Of a stretch of DNA of 64,000 bases, positions 1 through 7,087 are shown piece after piece (the first letter of the stretch is position 1; each line of letters opens with the position of its first letter). The DNA comes from Rugosimonospora acidiphila. GTDB lineage: Bacteria; Actinomycetota; Actinomycetes; Mycobacteriales; Micromonosporaceae. The position numbers were made by a program, and so were the translations under genes. The notes below the pieces were generated by a model. That model saw nothing but the letters and a program-made list of their open reading frames with translations. It had not been told where the DNA came from and made no database searches. The stretch covers positions 186,001 through 250,000 of the forward strand of contig NZ_BAABJQ010000005.1 of the NCBI RefSeq assembly GCF_039543385.1. The letters run 5' to 3'.

Positions 1-1
1 G

Positions 2-637
2 GCCGTGGCCATCCTCGCGGCGGTCGCCCTGGTGCTCGCCGGGGTGGCCGGTTGGCGAGCGTACGAGCACAACAAGTCCCAGCCGTTTCCGGTACCGGTG
101 CGCGCGACCGGGGACGGCAACGGCATCGTGATCTCCTCCGGGAAGATCAAGGTCGACGTGTACGTCGACTTCAACTGCCGGCACTGCAAGGACTTCGAGT
201 CCTCGACCAGCGGCGCGATCGACCAGCTGCTCGCGTCCAGGACCATCGCCCTGACGTACCACCCGATCGCCATCCTGGACCAGTCCTCGAACCCGCCCGG
301 GTACTCGACCCAGGCCGCGGCCGCCTCCGCCTGCGCGGCGGACGGCGGCAAGTTCCTCGACTTCGTCAAGGCGCTGTTCGCGCTCCAGCCGGCGGAGAAC
401 GCCCCGGGCCTGACGGACGACCAGTTGGTCCAGATCGGCGCCTGGGTCGGGCTGATCGATCCGGAGTTCGCCCACTGCGTCCGGCACGGCGATTACCGGC
501 GATGGGTCGGACACAGCACGGATGTGGCAACGGACAAGGGCGTGAGCGGCACGCCGACCCTGCTGGTGGCCGGCCGGACCGTGCCCAACGCGGGGGCGGA
601 CACGCTGCTGGAGGCCGTGGACGCGGCGAAGAGATAG
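2..637 (+). CDS. DsbA-like thiol-disulfide oxidoreductase (5' end probably outside window)
   Basis: Membrane-anchored thioredoxin-fold protein expected to catalyse disulfide formation or exchange outside the cytoplasm. The frame is open to the left edge. A GTG at position 5 is the first start in view, but relatives usually have a short charged N-terminus before the membrane segment, so the true start probably lies upstream. Counted from that GTG, residues 1-17 are a hydrophobic anchor, the active site Cys-Arg-His-Cys is at residues 58-61, and the cis-proline loop (Gly-Thr-Pro-Thr) is near residue 184, as in DsbA/thioredoxin_4 proteins. The substrate is unknown. It lies 51 bases before bcp on the same strand, so the two redox genes may be co-transcribed. 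Confidence 0.8.
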   Translation, partial: AVAILAAVALVLAGVAGWRAYEHNKSQPFPVPVRATGDGNGIVISSGKIKVDVYVDFNCRHCKDFESSTSGAIDQLLASRTIALTYHPIAILDQSSNPPGYSTQAAAASACAADGGKFLDFVKALFALQPAENAPGLTDDQLVQIGAWVGLIDPEFAHCVRHGDYRRWVGHSTDVATDKGVSGTPTLLVAGRTVPNAGADTLLEAVDAAKR

Positions 638-688
638 GCGGTACGCGGCGAGGGGTCGCCGACCGCCGCACGGGCTAGTCTGGGCCTC

Positions 689-1165
689 ATGACCGAGCCC
701 GTACGACTCCAGCCCGGCGACGCCGCCCCGGAATTCAGCCTGCTGACCGATTCCGGAGAGAAGCTCACGCTCTCCTCGCTGCGTGGCCGCAAGGTGGTGC
801 TGTACGCGTACCCGGCCGCGATGACCCCGGGCTGCACCAAGCAGGCGTGCGACTTCCGGGACAACATCGCCTCCCTGCGGTCGGCCGGCTACGAGGTCAT
901 CGGCATCTCCCCGGACTCGCCGACCAGGCTCGCCAAGTTCCGGGAGCGCGACCAGCTGACCTTCCCCCTGGTGTCGGACGAGGACCGCGGCGTACTCACC
1001 TCGTACGGCGCCTACGGCGAGAAGCAGCTCTACGGCAAGACGGTCACCGGCGTGATCCGGTCCACCTTCGTGATCGATGAGCAGGGCCGGATCGAGCGGG
1101 CCATGTACAACGTGAAGGCCACCGGGCACGTCGCCAAGCTGCGCCGCGAGCTGGGACTGGACTGA
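689..1165 (+). CDS. bcp: Thioredoxin-dependent thiol peroxidase, BCP family
   Basis: A 158-residue peroxiredoxin that reduces hydrogen peroxide and organic hydroperoxides using thioredoxin-type donors in the cytoplasm. The peroxidatic cysteine is C49 in Thr-Pro-Gly-Cys-Thr and the resolving cysteine is C54 five residues later, the C-X4-C arrangement typical of atypical 2-Cys BCP proteins. Length matches the family. The ATG is the first start after the preceding stop and begins the usual Leu-X-Pro-Gly-Asp-X-Ala-Pro segment. It follows the DsbA-like gene closely and precedes a tRNA gene. No unusual features. Confidence 0.95.
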   Translation: MTEPVRLQPGDAAPEFSLLTDSGEKLTLSSLRGRKVVLYAYPAAMTPGCTKQACDFRDNIASLRSAGYEVIGISPDSPTRLAKFRERDQLTFPLVSDEDRGVLTSYGAYGEKQLYGKTVTGVIRSTFVIDEQGRIERAMYNVKATGHVAKLRRELGLD

Positions 1166-1423
1166 CGGCTCGGCCCCGGCCCCGGCCCCGGCTGTCCGAC
1201 TCGGACAGTCCACCTCGCATGACCCGATCCCGCCGCCGATCGGGATGCGCCGCCCGGGCGCCGCGTGGCGACACGCCGGCCGGCCCGTCGCAGGTGGCGG
1301 CGGGTGGCCGGGATTATTCGGGCAAAGCACCCCGGAAGATGGCGATCACGCCCCGCCGGGCCGTGTTTCCGAGGTAACCGTAGAGGTCACGAGGCTCGGT
1401 TAGCAGGTACTATCCGGAGACTC

Positions 1424-1496
1424 GGGGCCGTAGCCCAATGGCAGAGGCACGCGGTTTAGGTCCGCGCCAGTGTGAGTTCGACTCTCACCGGCCCCA
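1424..1496 (+). tRNA. tRNA with anticodon UAG (Leu by codon) but a short, class I variable loop
   Basis: Cloverleaf read by eye: acceptor stem GGGGCCG (1424-1430) pairs with CGGCCCC (1489-1495), discriminator A at 1496. The anticodon stem CGCGG/CCGCG (1450-1454, 1462-1466) encloses loop TTTAGGT, giving anticodon TAG at 1457-1459. The T arm is GTGAG/CTCAC around TTCGACT. The D stem has three good pairs and the D loop contains GG. The 3' CCA is not encoded. A TACTAT -10-like hexamer lies at 1408-1413. UAG should read the leucine codon CUA, yet the variable region is only five bases (1467-1471), whereas bacterial tRNA-Leu normally has a long class II arm. Its charging identity is therefore uncertain. 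Confidence 0.85.
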
Positions 1497-1581
1497 CCGC
1501 CCAGCCCCGGCGCTCGCCGGCTCGGTCGGGCTCGCCGGCCCGGTCGGGGACGCCGGCCGGCATCCCTAACCGGCCCGTGGA

Positions 1582-2079
1582 TCAGTTCGTGCTCCCGGTC
1601 CAGGCGAAGTAGGCCCCGTCGGTCGCCTTGCTCCTCGTGGCGTAGACGGCGCTGGCATCGTGTGGGTCGGTCCTCAGATGGGTTCCGAGGTCCGAACGGA
1701 GATCGTGGGAGTAGGAGTAGTACTCGCCGTCGGAGAACAGGCCACACGAGGAGGTCCAGACGGTGTTGGTGGCGGACTTGTTGTCGGTGTCCAGGCAGAG
1801 GCCGGTCGCCTTGCTCCTCAGCTCCTCATCGCCCTTCACGCCGTTGACCCAGTCCCATTCCTGGCTGGCCCCGTAGGTGCAGGTGGCGACGTAGGCCTTT
1901 CCGGTCCTGCCGTTGCTGACGCCCGCCGTCAGGCACTTGCCGGTGAAGGTGTTCCGGAACGACCAATAGATGGGCGCCGCGCTCGCGGGGGCCGCGGGCA
2001 GGGACAGTGCTCCCATGGCCACGACGGCGAGGGCCGCGGTCATGCTGAGCCGGTTGCGCAGAAGGGTGCGAAGTCTCAT
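1582..2079 (-). CDS. Secreted ricin-type beta-trefoil lectin domain protein
   Basis: A 165-residue protein with a clear Sec signal peptide: basic N-terminus, hydrophobic core, and a probable Ala-X-Ala cleavage site around residue 35. The mature part resembles one RICIN (carbohydrate-binding beta-trefoil) module. Evidence for this is the spacing of Gly-Lys-Cys-Leu and Gly-Leu-Cys-Leu-Asp segments and a Gln-Glu-Trp motif similar to the Q-X-W signature. Four cysteines in the mature part could form two disulfides. There is no catalytic domain, so a free-standing secreted sugar-binding protein is the likely reading. The ATG is supported by a -10-like hexamer six bases upstream, implying a leaderless transcript. 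Confidence 0.75.
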   Translation of the reverse strand: MRLRTLLRNRLSMTAALAVVAMGALSLPAAPASAAPIYWSFRNTFTGKCLTAGVSNGRTGKAYVATCTYGASQEWDWVNGVKGDEELRSKATGLCLDTDNKSATNTVWTSSCGLFSDGEYYSYSHDLRSDLGTHLRTDPHDASAVYATRSKATDGAYFAWTGSTN

Positions 2080-2085
2080 AAGGGG

Positions 2086-2091
2086 ATCTTA
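2086..2091 (-). promoter_or_regulatory. Probable -10 element of a leaderless promoter
   Basis: On the minus strand TAAGAT (2091-2086) is followed by only six bases before the ATG of the lectin gene at 2079. That spacing would start transcription at or next to the start codon, a common arrangement in actinobacteria. No convincing -35 box is visible. Confidence 0.45.
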
Positions 2092-2139
2092 AGCGGCAAG
2101 ATCAAACCCGACCGGAGCGAAGATGAAACGCGGGGCGAA

Positions 2140-2949
2140 TTAGTCCAGGACCGCGACCTCGTCGCCGACGGCAATCTCCCCGCGGCCGTCCGGGATCAGG
2201 TTCACGCCGAACAGCAGGCCCTGGTTGACGTTGCGGTGCCGGGCCAGCGTCCGCAGCGGCTCCCGGCCCCGGGCTCCGGTCTCCTGATCCGTGGTCGTGA
2301 TGACGCACCGGTCGCACGGCTTCGGTACCCGGAAGGTGACCGCGCCGATCCGCACCCGGCGGCCGAGCCACTCGTCCTCCGCCCACGGTGCCGCGCCGTC
2401 CACCACCGCGTTGGGCCGGAACCGGGTCATCGGCAGCGGACCCTCGTTCGGGCTCTCCTCCGCCAGCCAGTCGTTGAGCGCCGCCAGCGACGCCGAGTTC
2501 GCCAGCAGCAGCGGGTACCCGTCGGCCAGGCTGACCCGGTCGTCCGGGGTGGAGTAGTCCGGGTTGATCGGCCGCCGGGTGGGGTCGTCGAGGTAGTAGA
2601 GGCGCACCTTGCGCTCCAGCACCGCGGACAGCCAGACGTCCGCCTCCTCGCCCACCCGGCTGAGCGGCACCGTGGTACGCCAGATCGTGATCGGCTCCAA
2701 ATCGGCGGGCTGCGCCGGTACCCGCAGCTCACCGGCGCCCTCGGCGCGCAGCACCAGCGCCCCGCCCACGATCTCGGGCCGGATCTGGGTCATCCGCGGC
2801 TCTTCACGCTGGGTCAGCATGCGCCCCGTACCGTCGGTGACCATCCAGCGGCGGTCGCCGTCCAGCCCCCACCGGTGCACGGTGGCCCGCCCGTGCTCCA
2901 GCCGCCGACAGCTCTTGACGGGATAGGTGGCGATCGCTCCGAGCCTCAT
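2140..2949 (-). CDS. MOSC domain protein with N-terminal MOSC beta-barrel domain
   Basis: A 269-residue cytosolic protein of the MOSC family (YcbX/YiiM-like), whose members handle sulfur or molybdenum-cofactor-linked reduction of N-hydroxylated substrates. The first ~110 residues match the MOSC N-terminal beta-barrel (Tyr-Pro-Val-Lys-Ser-Cys near the start). The C-terminal half is the MOSC core with the conserved Cys-Asp-Arg-Cys-Val-Ile-Thr segment. I chose the ATG at 2949 because the family begins at that Met-Arg-Leu; the frame stays open further upstream but that part shows no homology. It is divergent from the hut regulator and shares its upstream region. The substrate is not predictable. 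Confidence 0.85.
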   Translation of the reverse strand: MRLGAIATYPVKSCRRLEHGRATVHRWGLDGDRRWMVTDGTGRMLTQREEPRMTQIRPEIVGGALVLRAEGAGELRVPAQPADLEPITIWRTTVPLSRVGEEADVWLSAVLERKVRLYYLDDPTRRPINPDYSTPDDRVSLADGYPLLLANSASLAALNDWLAEESPNEGPLPMTRFRPNAVVDGAAPWAEDEWLGRRVRIGAVTFRVPKPCDRCVITTTDQETGARGREPLRTLARHRNVNQGLLFGVNLIPDGRGEIAVGDEVAVLD

Positions 2950-2980
2950 GCACAGAGGGTACCGGCCGGGAGGGTACCGG

Positions 2981-3011
2981 TTGACTGCTGAATGAAAGTC
3001 TGCATACATTC
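2981..3011 (+). promoter_or_regulatory. Leaderless promoter with overlapping inverted-repeat operator for the hut regulator
   Basis: TTGACT (2981-2986), an 18-base spacer and TACATT (3005-3010) form a good housekeeping promoter. The GTG of the regulator follows at 3017, so the mRNA would be leaderless. An inverted repeat GAATG (2990-2994) and CATTC (3007-3011), 12 bases apart, covers the spacer and -10, a position suited to repression, probably autoregulation by the RpiR-type protein. Two direct copies of AGGGTACCGG (2955-2964 and 2971-2980) lie just upstream, between this promoter and the divergent MOSC gene. The operator role is inference. Confidence 0.6.
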
Positions 3012-3016
3012 CCCCG

Positions 3017-4198
3017 GTGAATGACGGCTTGCTGCGGCTGGTGGACGGGGTACGGCTGACCCCTACCCAGCGGCGCATCGCGCAGTGCCTGCTGGAGCGG
3101 CCGGATGCCGCCTTCCTGTCCAGCAGCGAGGTCGCGGAGCTGGCCCGGGTCAGCCAGCCGTCGGTCACCCGGTTCGCGATGGCCCTCGGGTTCGACGGGT
3201 ATCCGGCCCTGCGCCGGTCGCTGCGCGACCCCGTCCCGAACGGCCACGCCTATCCGACCGGTGGCGCGCACTGGCCCGGTACCGCCCCCGGGCCCGGCGG
3301 CGCGCACGAGGTCGGCGGCACGCACCGGGCCGGCGACACCCCCCGGCCCGGTGCGGCCAACCCGACCGGCACGGCCAACCCGACCGGCACAGCCCTCGGG
3401 ACCGGCGGCGCCGGTACGACCGGCGGGACCGGTGACGCGGACAACGTGCGGGGGGCCGGGAGCGTGCGCGGGGCCGGGAGCGCGGACGAGGCCCGCGACG
3501 CCGGTGACGCGGACAAGGCCGGCGTGCTCGTTGGGACCGGCGCGGCCGGCACGATCCTCGGCGCGGGCCAGGCGGCCGTGGCCGATCCGGCCGGGCGGGG
3601 CTGGCCGCCCCGCAACGAGCTGCAGCACGCCATCGACGGCGAGCTGGACAACCTCGGCCGGCTCGCCGAGCGCCTGGCCGAGGGCACGACCGACCGGGCG
3701 GCGATCGCGGCGGCGAGCGCGGCACTGATCCGCAGCCCGGCGCTGCCCGTGCTCGGGCTGCGCGCCGCCGCGCCGATGGCCAACTACTTCGGGTACTTCG
3801 CCGCCAAGATCCACCCGGACGTGCGGACCTTCGATCAGGGCGGCAGCCTGCTGCACGACCGGATCGACCAGGCCGTCGCGGCCGGGGCGACGGCCATGCT
3901 CGCCATCGTCCTGCCCCGGTACCCGCGCGAGGCGCTCGGCGCGCTGGACGCCGCCCGGGCGGCGGGGCTGTCGCTGGTGGTGCTGACCGATTCCCCGATC
4001 AGCCCCGCCGCCGCGCTGGCGGATGTCACGCTGAGCGCGGCGGTCGGCGCCCGGCTGGTCTTCGACCTGCACGTCGCCCCGATGGCGCTGGCCATGGTGC
4101 TGCTGCAGGCGATGTGCGACGCCGCGCCGGCGGACACCCAGGCGCGGTTGGAGCAGTTTGAATCGTCCGCCGCCCGGCGCAACGTCTTCGTCCGTTAG
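3017..4198 (+). CDS. RpiR/MurR-family regulator with SIS domain and long low-complexity linker (likely hut regulator)
   Basis: Transcription factor of 393 residues expected to control the adjoining histidine-utilisation genes. Residues 1-75 form the RpiR-type helix-turn-helix (Ser-Ser-Ser-Glu-Val-Ala-Glu-Leu-Ala then Ser-Gln-Pro-Ser-Val-Thr-Arg-Phe). Residues ~195-385 form a SIS sugar-phosphate-isomerase-like effector domain. Between them, residues ~78-194 are a Gly/Ala/Thr/Pro/Asp-rich stretch with short repeats such as Thr-Ala-Asn-Pro-Thr-Gly. Family members are usually ~280 residues with a short linker, so about 110 residues have been inserted. The GTG start is set by the promoter spacing. 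The gene ends 43 bases before hutU. The ligand is unknown. Confidence 0.85.
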   Translation: MNDGLLRLVDGVRLTPTQRRIAQCLLERPDAAFLSSSEVAELARVSQPSVTRFAMALGFDGYPALRRSLRDPVPNGHAYPTGGAHWPGTAPGPGGAHEVGGTHRAGDTPRPGAANPTGTANPTGTALGTGGAGTTGGTGDADNVRGAGSVRGAGSADEARDAGDADKAGVLVGTGAAGTILGAGQAAVADPAGRGWPPRNELQHAIDGELDNLGRLAERLAEGTTDRAAIAAASAALIRSPALPVLGLRAAAPMANYFGYFAAKIHPDVRTFDQGGSLLHDRIDQAVAAGATAMLAIVLPRYPREALGALDAARAAGLSLVVLTDSPISPAAALADVTLSAAVGARLVFDLHVAPMALAMVLLQAMCDAAPADTQARLEQFESSAARRNVFVR

Positions 4199-4241
4199 GA
4201 AGTCCGCCGGTGGACAGGGTTTCGTGAGACAGGAGTTCGAT

Positions 4242-5891
4242 GTGGACACGATTCGGGCCCCGAGGGGTACCGCGCTGACCGCCCGTGCGTGGCCGCAGGA
4301 GGCGGCGCTGCGGATGCTGCAGAACAACCTGGATCCCGACGTCGCGGAACGGCCGCAGGACCTCGTGGTCTACGGCGGCACCGGCCGGGCCGCCCGGGAC
4401 TGGCCGTCCTACCACGCGCTGATCCGCACACTGTCCACCCTGGAAAATGACGAGACCATGCTGGTGCAGTCCGGCCGGCCGGTCGGCGTGTTCCGCACGC
4501 ACGAGTGGGCCCCCCGGGTGCTGATCGCGAATTCGAACCTGGTCGGCGACTGGGCCACCTGGCCGGAGTTCCGGCGGCTGGAACGGCTGGGCCTGACCAT
4601 GTACGGCCAGATGACCGCCGGGTCGTGGATCTACATCGGTACGCAGGGGATCCTGCAGGGCACCTACGAGACGTTCGCGGCCGTCGCGGAGAAGCGGTTC
4701 AACGGAACCCTGGCCGGCACCCTCACGCTCACCGCCGGCTGCGGCGGGATGGGCGGCGCTCAGCCGCTGGCGGTCACCATGAACGGCGGCGCCTGCCTGA
4801 TCATCGACGTCGACCCGACCCGGCTGGCGCGCCGGGTGGCCACCCGGTACCTGGACACGGTCGCGTCCACACTGGACGAGGCGGTGGCGCTCGCGCTCGC
4901 GGCGAAGCGGGAACGCAGGGCGCTGTCGGTCGGTGTGGTGGGCAACGCGGCCGTCGTCGTGCCGGAGCTGCTGGCCCGCGGCGTACCGGTGGACATCGTG
5001 ACCGACCAGACCTCGGCGCACGACCCGCTGTCGTACGTGCCGGAGGGCATCGAGCCGGACGACGCGCCGGACTACGCCGCCAAGAAGCCCGAGGAGTTCA
5101 CCGACCGGGCCCGCGCCTCGATGGCCCGGCACGTGGCGGCGATGGTCGGCTTCCAGAACGCCGGGGCCGAGGTCTTCGACTACGGCAACTCCATCAGGGG
5201 CGAGGCGCTGGCCGGCGGTTTCGCGGACGCGTTCGCGTTCCCGGGCTTCGTGCCGGCCTACATCCGGCCGCTGTTCTGTCAGGGCAAGGGGCCGTTCCGG
5301 TGGGCCGCGCTGTCCGGCGACCCGGCCGACATCGCGGCTACCGACCGGGCGATCCTGGAGCTGTTCCCGGAGAACGAATCGCTGGCCCGATGGATCCGGC
5401 TGGCCGGCGAGCGGGTCGCCTTCCAGGGCCTGCCGGCCCGGATCTGCTGGCTCGGGTACGGCGAGCGGGACCGCGCCGGGCTGCGCTTCAACGAACTGGT
5501 CGCCGACGGAACCCTCAAGGCGCCGATCGTCATCGGCCGCGACCACCTGGACACCGGCTCGGTCGCCTCGCCGTACCGGGAGACCGAGTCGATGGCCGAC
5601 GGCTCCGACGCAATCGCCGACTGGCCGCTGCTCAACGCGTTGCTGAACACGGCGTCCGGCGCCTCGTGGGTGTCCATCCACCACGGCGGCGGGGTCGGCA
5701 TCGGCCGCTCCATCCACGCCGGTCAGGTCACCGTGGCCGACGGCACCGAACTGGCCGCGCAGAAGATCGAACGGGTGCTGACCAACGACCCGGGCACCGG
5801 CGTGATGCGGCACGTGGACGCCGGCTACGAGCTGGCGGCGCAGGTCGCCGAGGAGCACGGGGTGCGCATCCCGATGCGGGAGTCGGCGTGA
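4242..5891 (+). CDS. hutU: Urocanate hydratase (urocanase)
   Basis: Converts urocanate to 4-imidazolone-5-propionate with tightly bound NAD+, the second step of histidine degradation, in the cytosol. At 549 residues the length is typical. Recognisable segments are Tyr-Gly-Gly-Thr-Gly-Arg-Ala-Ala-Arg near the N-terminus, the glycine-rich Gly-Cys-Gly-Gly-Met-Gly-Gly-Ala-Gln NAD-site region, and Phe-Cys-Gln-Gly-Lys-Gly-Pro-Phe-Arg-Trp with the conserved active-site cysteine. I chose GTG 4242 because AGGAG (4231-4235) lies at ideal distance; an upstream ATG at 4158 would overlap the regulator. The stop overlaps the next start (GTGA), so the enzymes are translationally coupled. Confidence 0.96.
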   Translation: MDTIRAPRGTALTARAWPQEAALRMLQNNLDPDVAERPQDLVVYGGTGRAARDWPSYHALIRTLSTLENDETMLVQSGRPVGVFRTHEWAPRVLIANSNLVGDWATWPEFRRLERLGLTMYGQMTAGSWIYIGTQGILQGTYETFAAVAEKRFNGTLAGTLTLTAGCGGMGGAQPLAVTMNGGACLIIDVDPTRLARRVATRYLDTVASTLDEAVALALAAKRERRALSVGVVGNAAVVVPELLARGVPVDIVTDQTSAHDPLSYVPEGIEPDDAPDYAAKKPEEFTDRARASMARHVAAMVGFQNAGAEVFDYGNSIRGEALAGGFADAFAFPGFVPAYIRPLFCQGKGPFRWAALSGDPADIAATDRAILELFPENESLARWIRLAGERVAFQGLPARICWLGYGERDRAGLRFNELVADGTLKAPIVIGRDHLDTGSVASPYRETESMADGSDAIADWPLLNALLNTASGASWVSIHHGGGVGIGRSIHAGQVTVADGTELAAQKIERVLTNDPGTGVMRHVDAGYELAAQVAEEHGVRIPMRESA

Positions 5892-7087
5892 GCGCTGGCG
5901 CCATGACGCCCCAACGGTTCGCCGACCTGTGGCGCACCCTCGCACCGATCGGGCACGGCGAGTCCGGGTACCACCGGTACGCCTGGTCGCCGCCGGAGCT
6001 GGCCTGCCGGGACTGGTTCGCCGAGCAGGCCGGCGCGCGCGGGATGCCGGTCGAGACCGACCGCAACGGCAACCTGTGGGCCTGGCTGGGCGATCCGGCC
6101 GCCGGCGACGCGGTGGTGACCGGGTCGCACTTCGACTCGGTACCGGGCGGGGGCGGGTACGACGGCCCGCTGGGGGTCGTCTCTGCCTTCCTCGCCCTGG
6201 ACCTGCTCGCTGAGCGTGGCCTGGCACCGGCCCGGCCGGTCGGCGTCGCCGCGTTCGCCGAGGAGGAGGGGTCCCGGTTCGGCATCGCCTGCCTGGGCTC
6301 CCGGCTGATGTGCGGCACGCTGGCCCCGGACCGGGCGGCGGCGCTGCGTGACCCGGACGGCGTCTGGCTGGCCGAGGCGAGCGGCCTGGACCCGGCCGGG
6401 CTCGGTCCGGATCCGGACCGGCTGGCCGGCATCGGCGCGTTCGTGGAGCTGCACGTGGAGCAGGGCCGGGCGCTGGACCGCCCGGTCGGCGTGGCCAGCG
6501 CGATCTGGCCGCACGGGCGGTGGCGGCTGGAGTTCACCGGCCAGGGCAACCACGCCGGTACGACCCGGATGGCCGACCGTCGCGACCCGATGCTCACCTT
6601 CGCCTACACCGTGCTGGCCGCCAACAAGGAGGCCCGGCTGCGTGGTGCGCACGCCACGATCGGCCGGATCTCGGCCGCGCCCAACGCCACCAACGCGATC
6701 GCCGAGCGGGTGACCGGGTGGCTCGACGCCCGGGCCGCCGATCAGTCCACATTGGACGGTCTGGTCGAGGCGGTCTCGGTACGGGCGGCGGAGCGGGCCG
6801 GCCGGGACGGCACCACGGTCACGGTGACCCCGGAGTCGGTCTCGCCCGCGACCGGCTTCGACGCCGGCCTGCGCGACCGGCTCGCGACCCTGCTGGGCGC
6901 GCCCGTCCTGCCGACGGGGGCCGGGCACGACGCCGGGGTGCTGGCCGCCCGGGTGCCCACGGCGATGCTGTTCGTCCGCAACCCGACCGGGGTCTCGCAC
7001 GCGCCCGGCGAGTACGCCACCGACGACGACTGCGCGGCCGGAGTCACCGCGCTGGCCGACGTCCTCGCCGAGCTGGCCTGCCGGTGA
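5888..7087 (+). CDS. M20-family amidohydrolase (allantoate amidohydrolase-like), candidate N-formylglutamate deformylase
   Basis: A 399-residue metallohydrolase of the M20/allantoate amidohydrolase/N-carbamoylase family. Metal-ligand motifs are visible: Gly-Ser-His-Phe-Asp-Ser-Val-Pro, Glu-Glu-Glu-Gly-Ser-Arg-Phe, Glu-Leu-His-Val-Glu-Gln-Gly, and Ser-His-Ala-Pro-Gly-Glu near the C-terminus. It sits inside the hut operon with 4-base overlaps on both sides, where pathways that use HutF need an enzyme to remove formate from N-formylglutamate. No HutG homologue is present, so I infer that this protein takes that step. Family annotation alone would say allantoate amidohydrolase. The start could also be ATG 5903; GTG 5888 is preferred for the coupling overlap. 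Confidence 0.85.
   Translation: MSAGAMTPQRFADLWRTLAPIGHGESGYHRYAWSPPELACRDWFAEQAGARGMPVETDRNGNLWAWLGDPAAGDAVVTGSHFDSVPGGGGYDGPLGVVSAFLALDLLAERGLAPARPVGVAAFAEEEGSRFGIACLGSRLMCGTLAPDRAAALRDPDGVWLAEASGLDPAGLGPDPDRLAGIGAFVELHVEQGRALDRPVGVASAIWPHGRWRLEFTGQGNHAGTTRMADRRDPMLTFAYTVLAANKEARLRGAHATIGRISAAPNATNAIAERVTGWLDARAADQSTLDGLVEAVSVRAAERAGRDGTTVTVTPESVSPATGFDAGLRDRLATLLGAPVLPTGAGHDAGVLAARVPTAMLFVRNPTGVSHAPGEYATDDDCAAGVTALADVLAELACR

Noticed and set aside
1660..2991. Long plus-strand open frame opposite the lectin and MOSC genes
   Set aside because: High GC keeps antisense frames open; the minus-strand proteins have clear domain motifs and a signal peptide, while this frame has none. The same holds for many other long antisense frames in the window.
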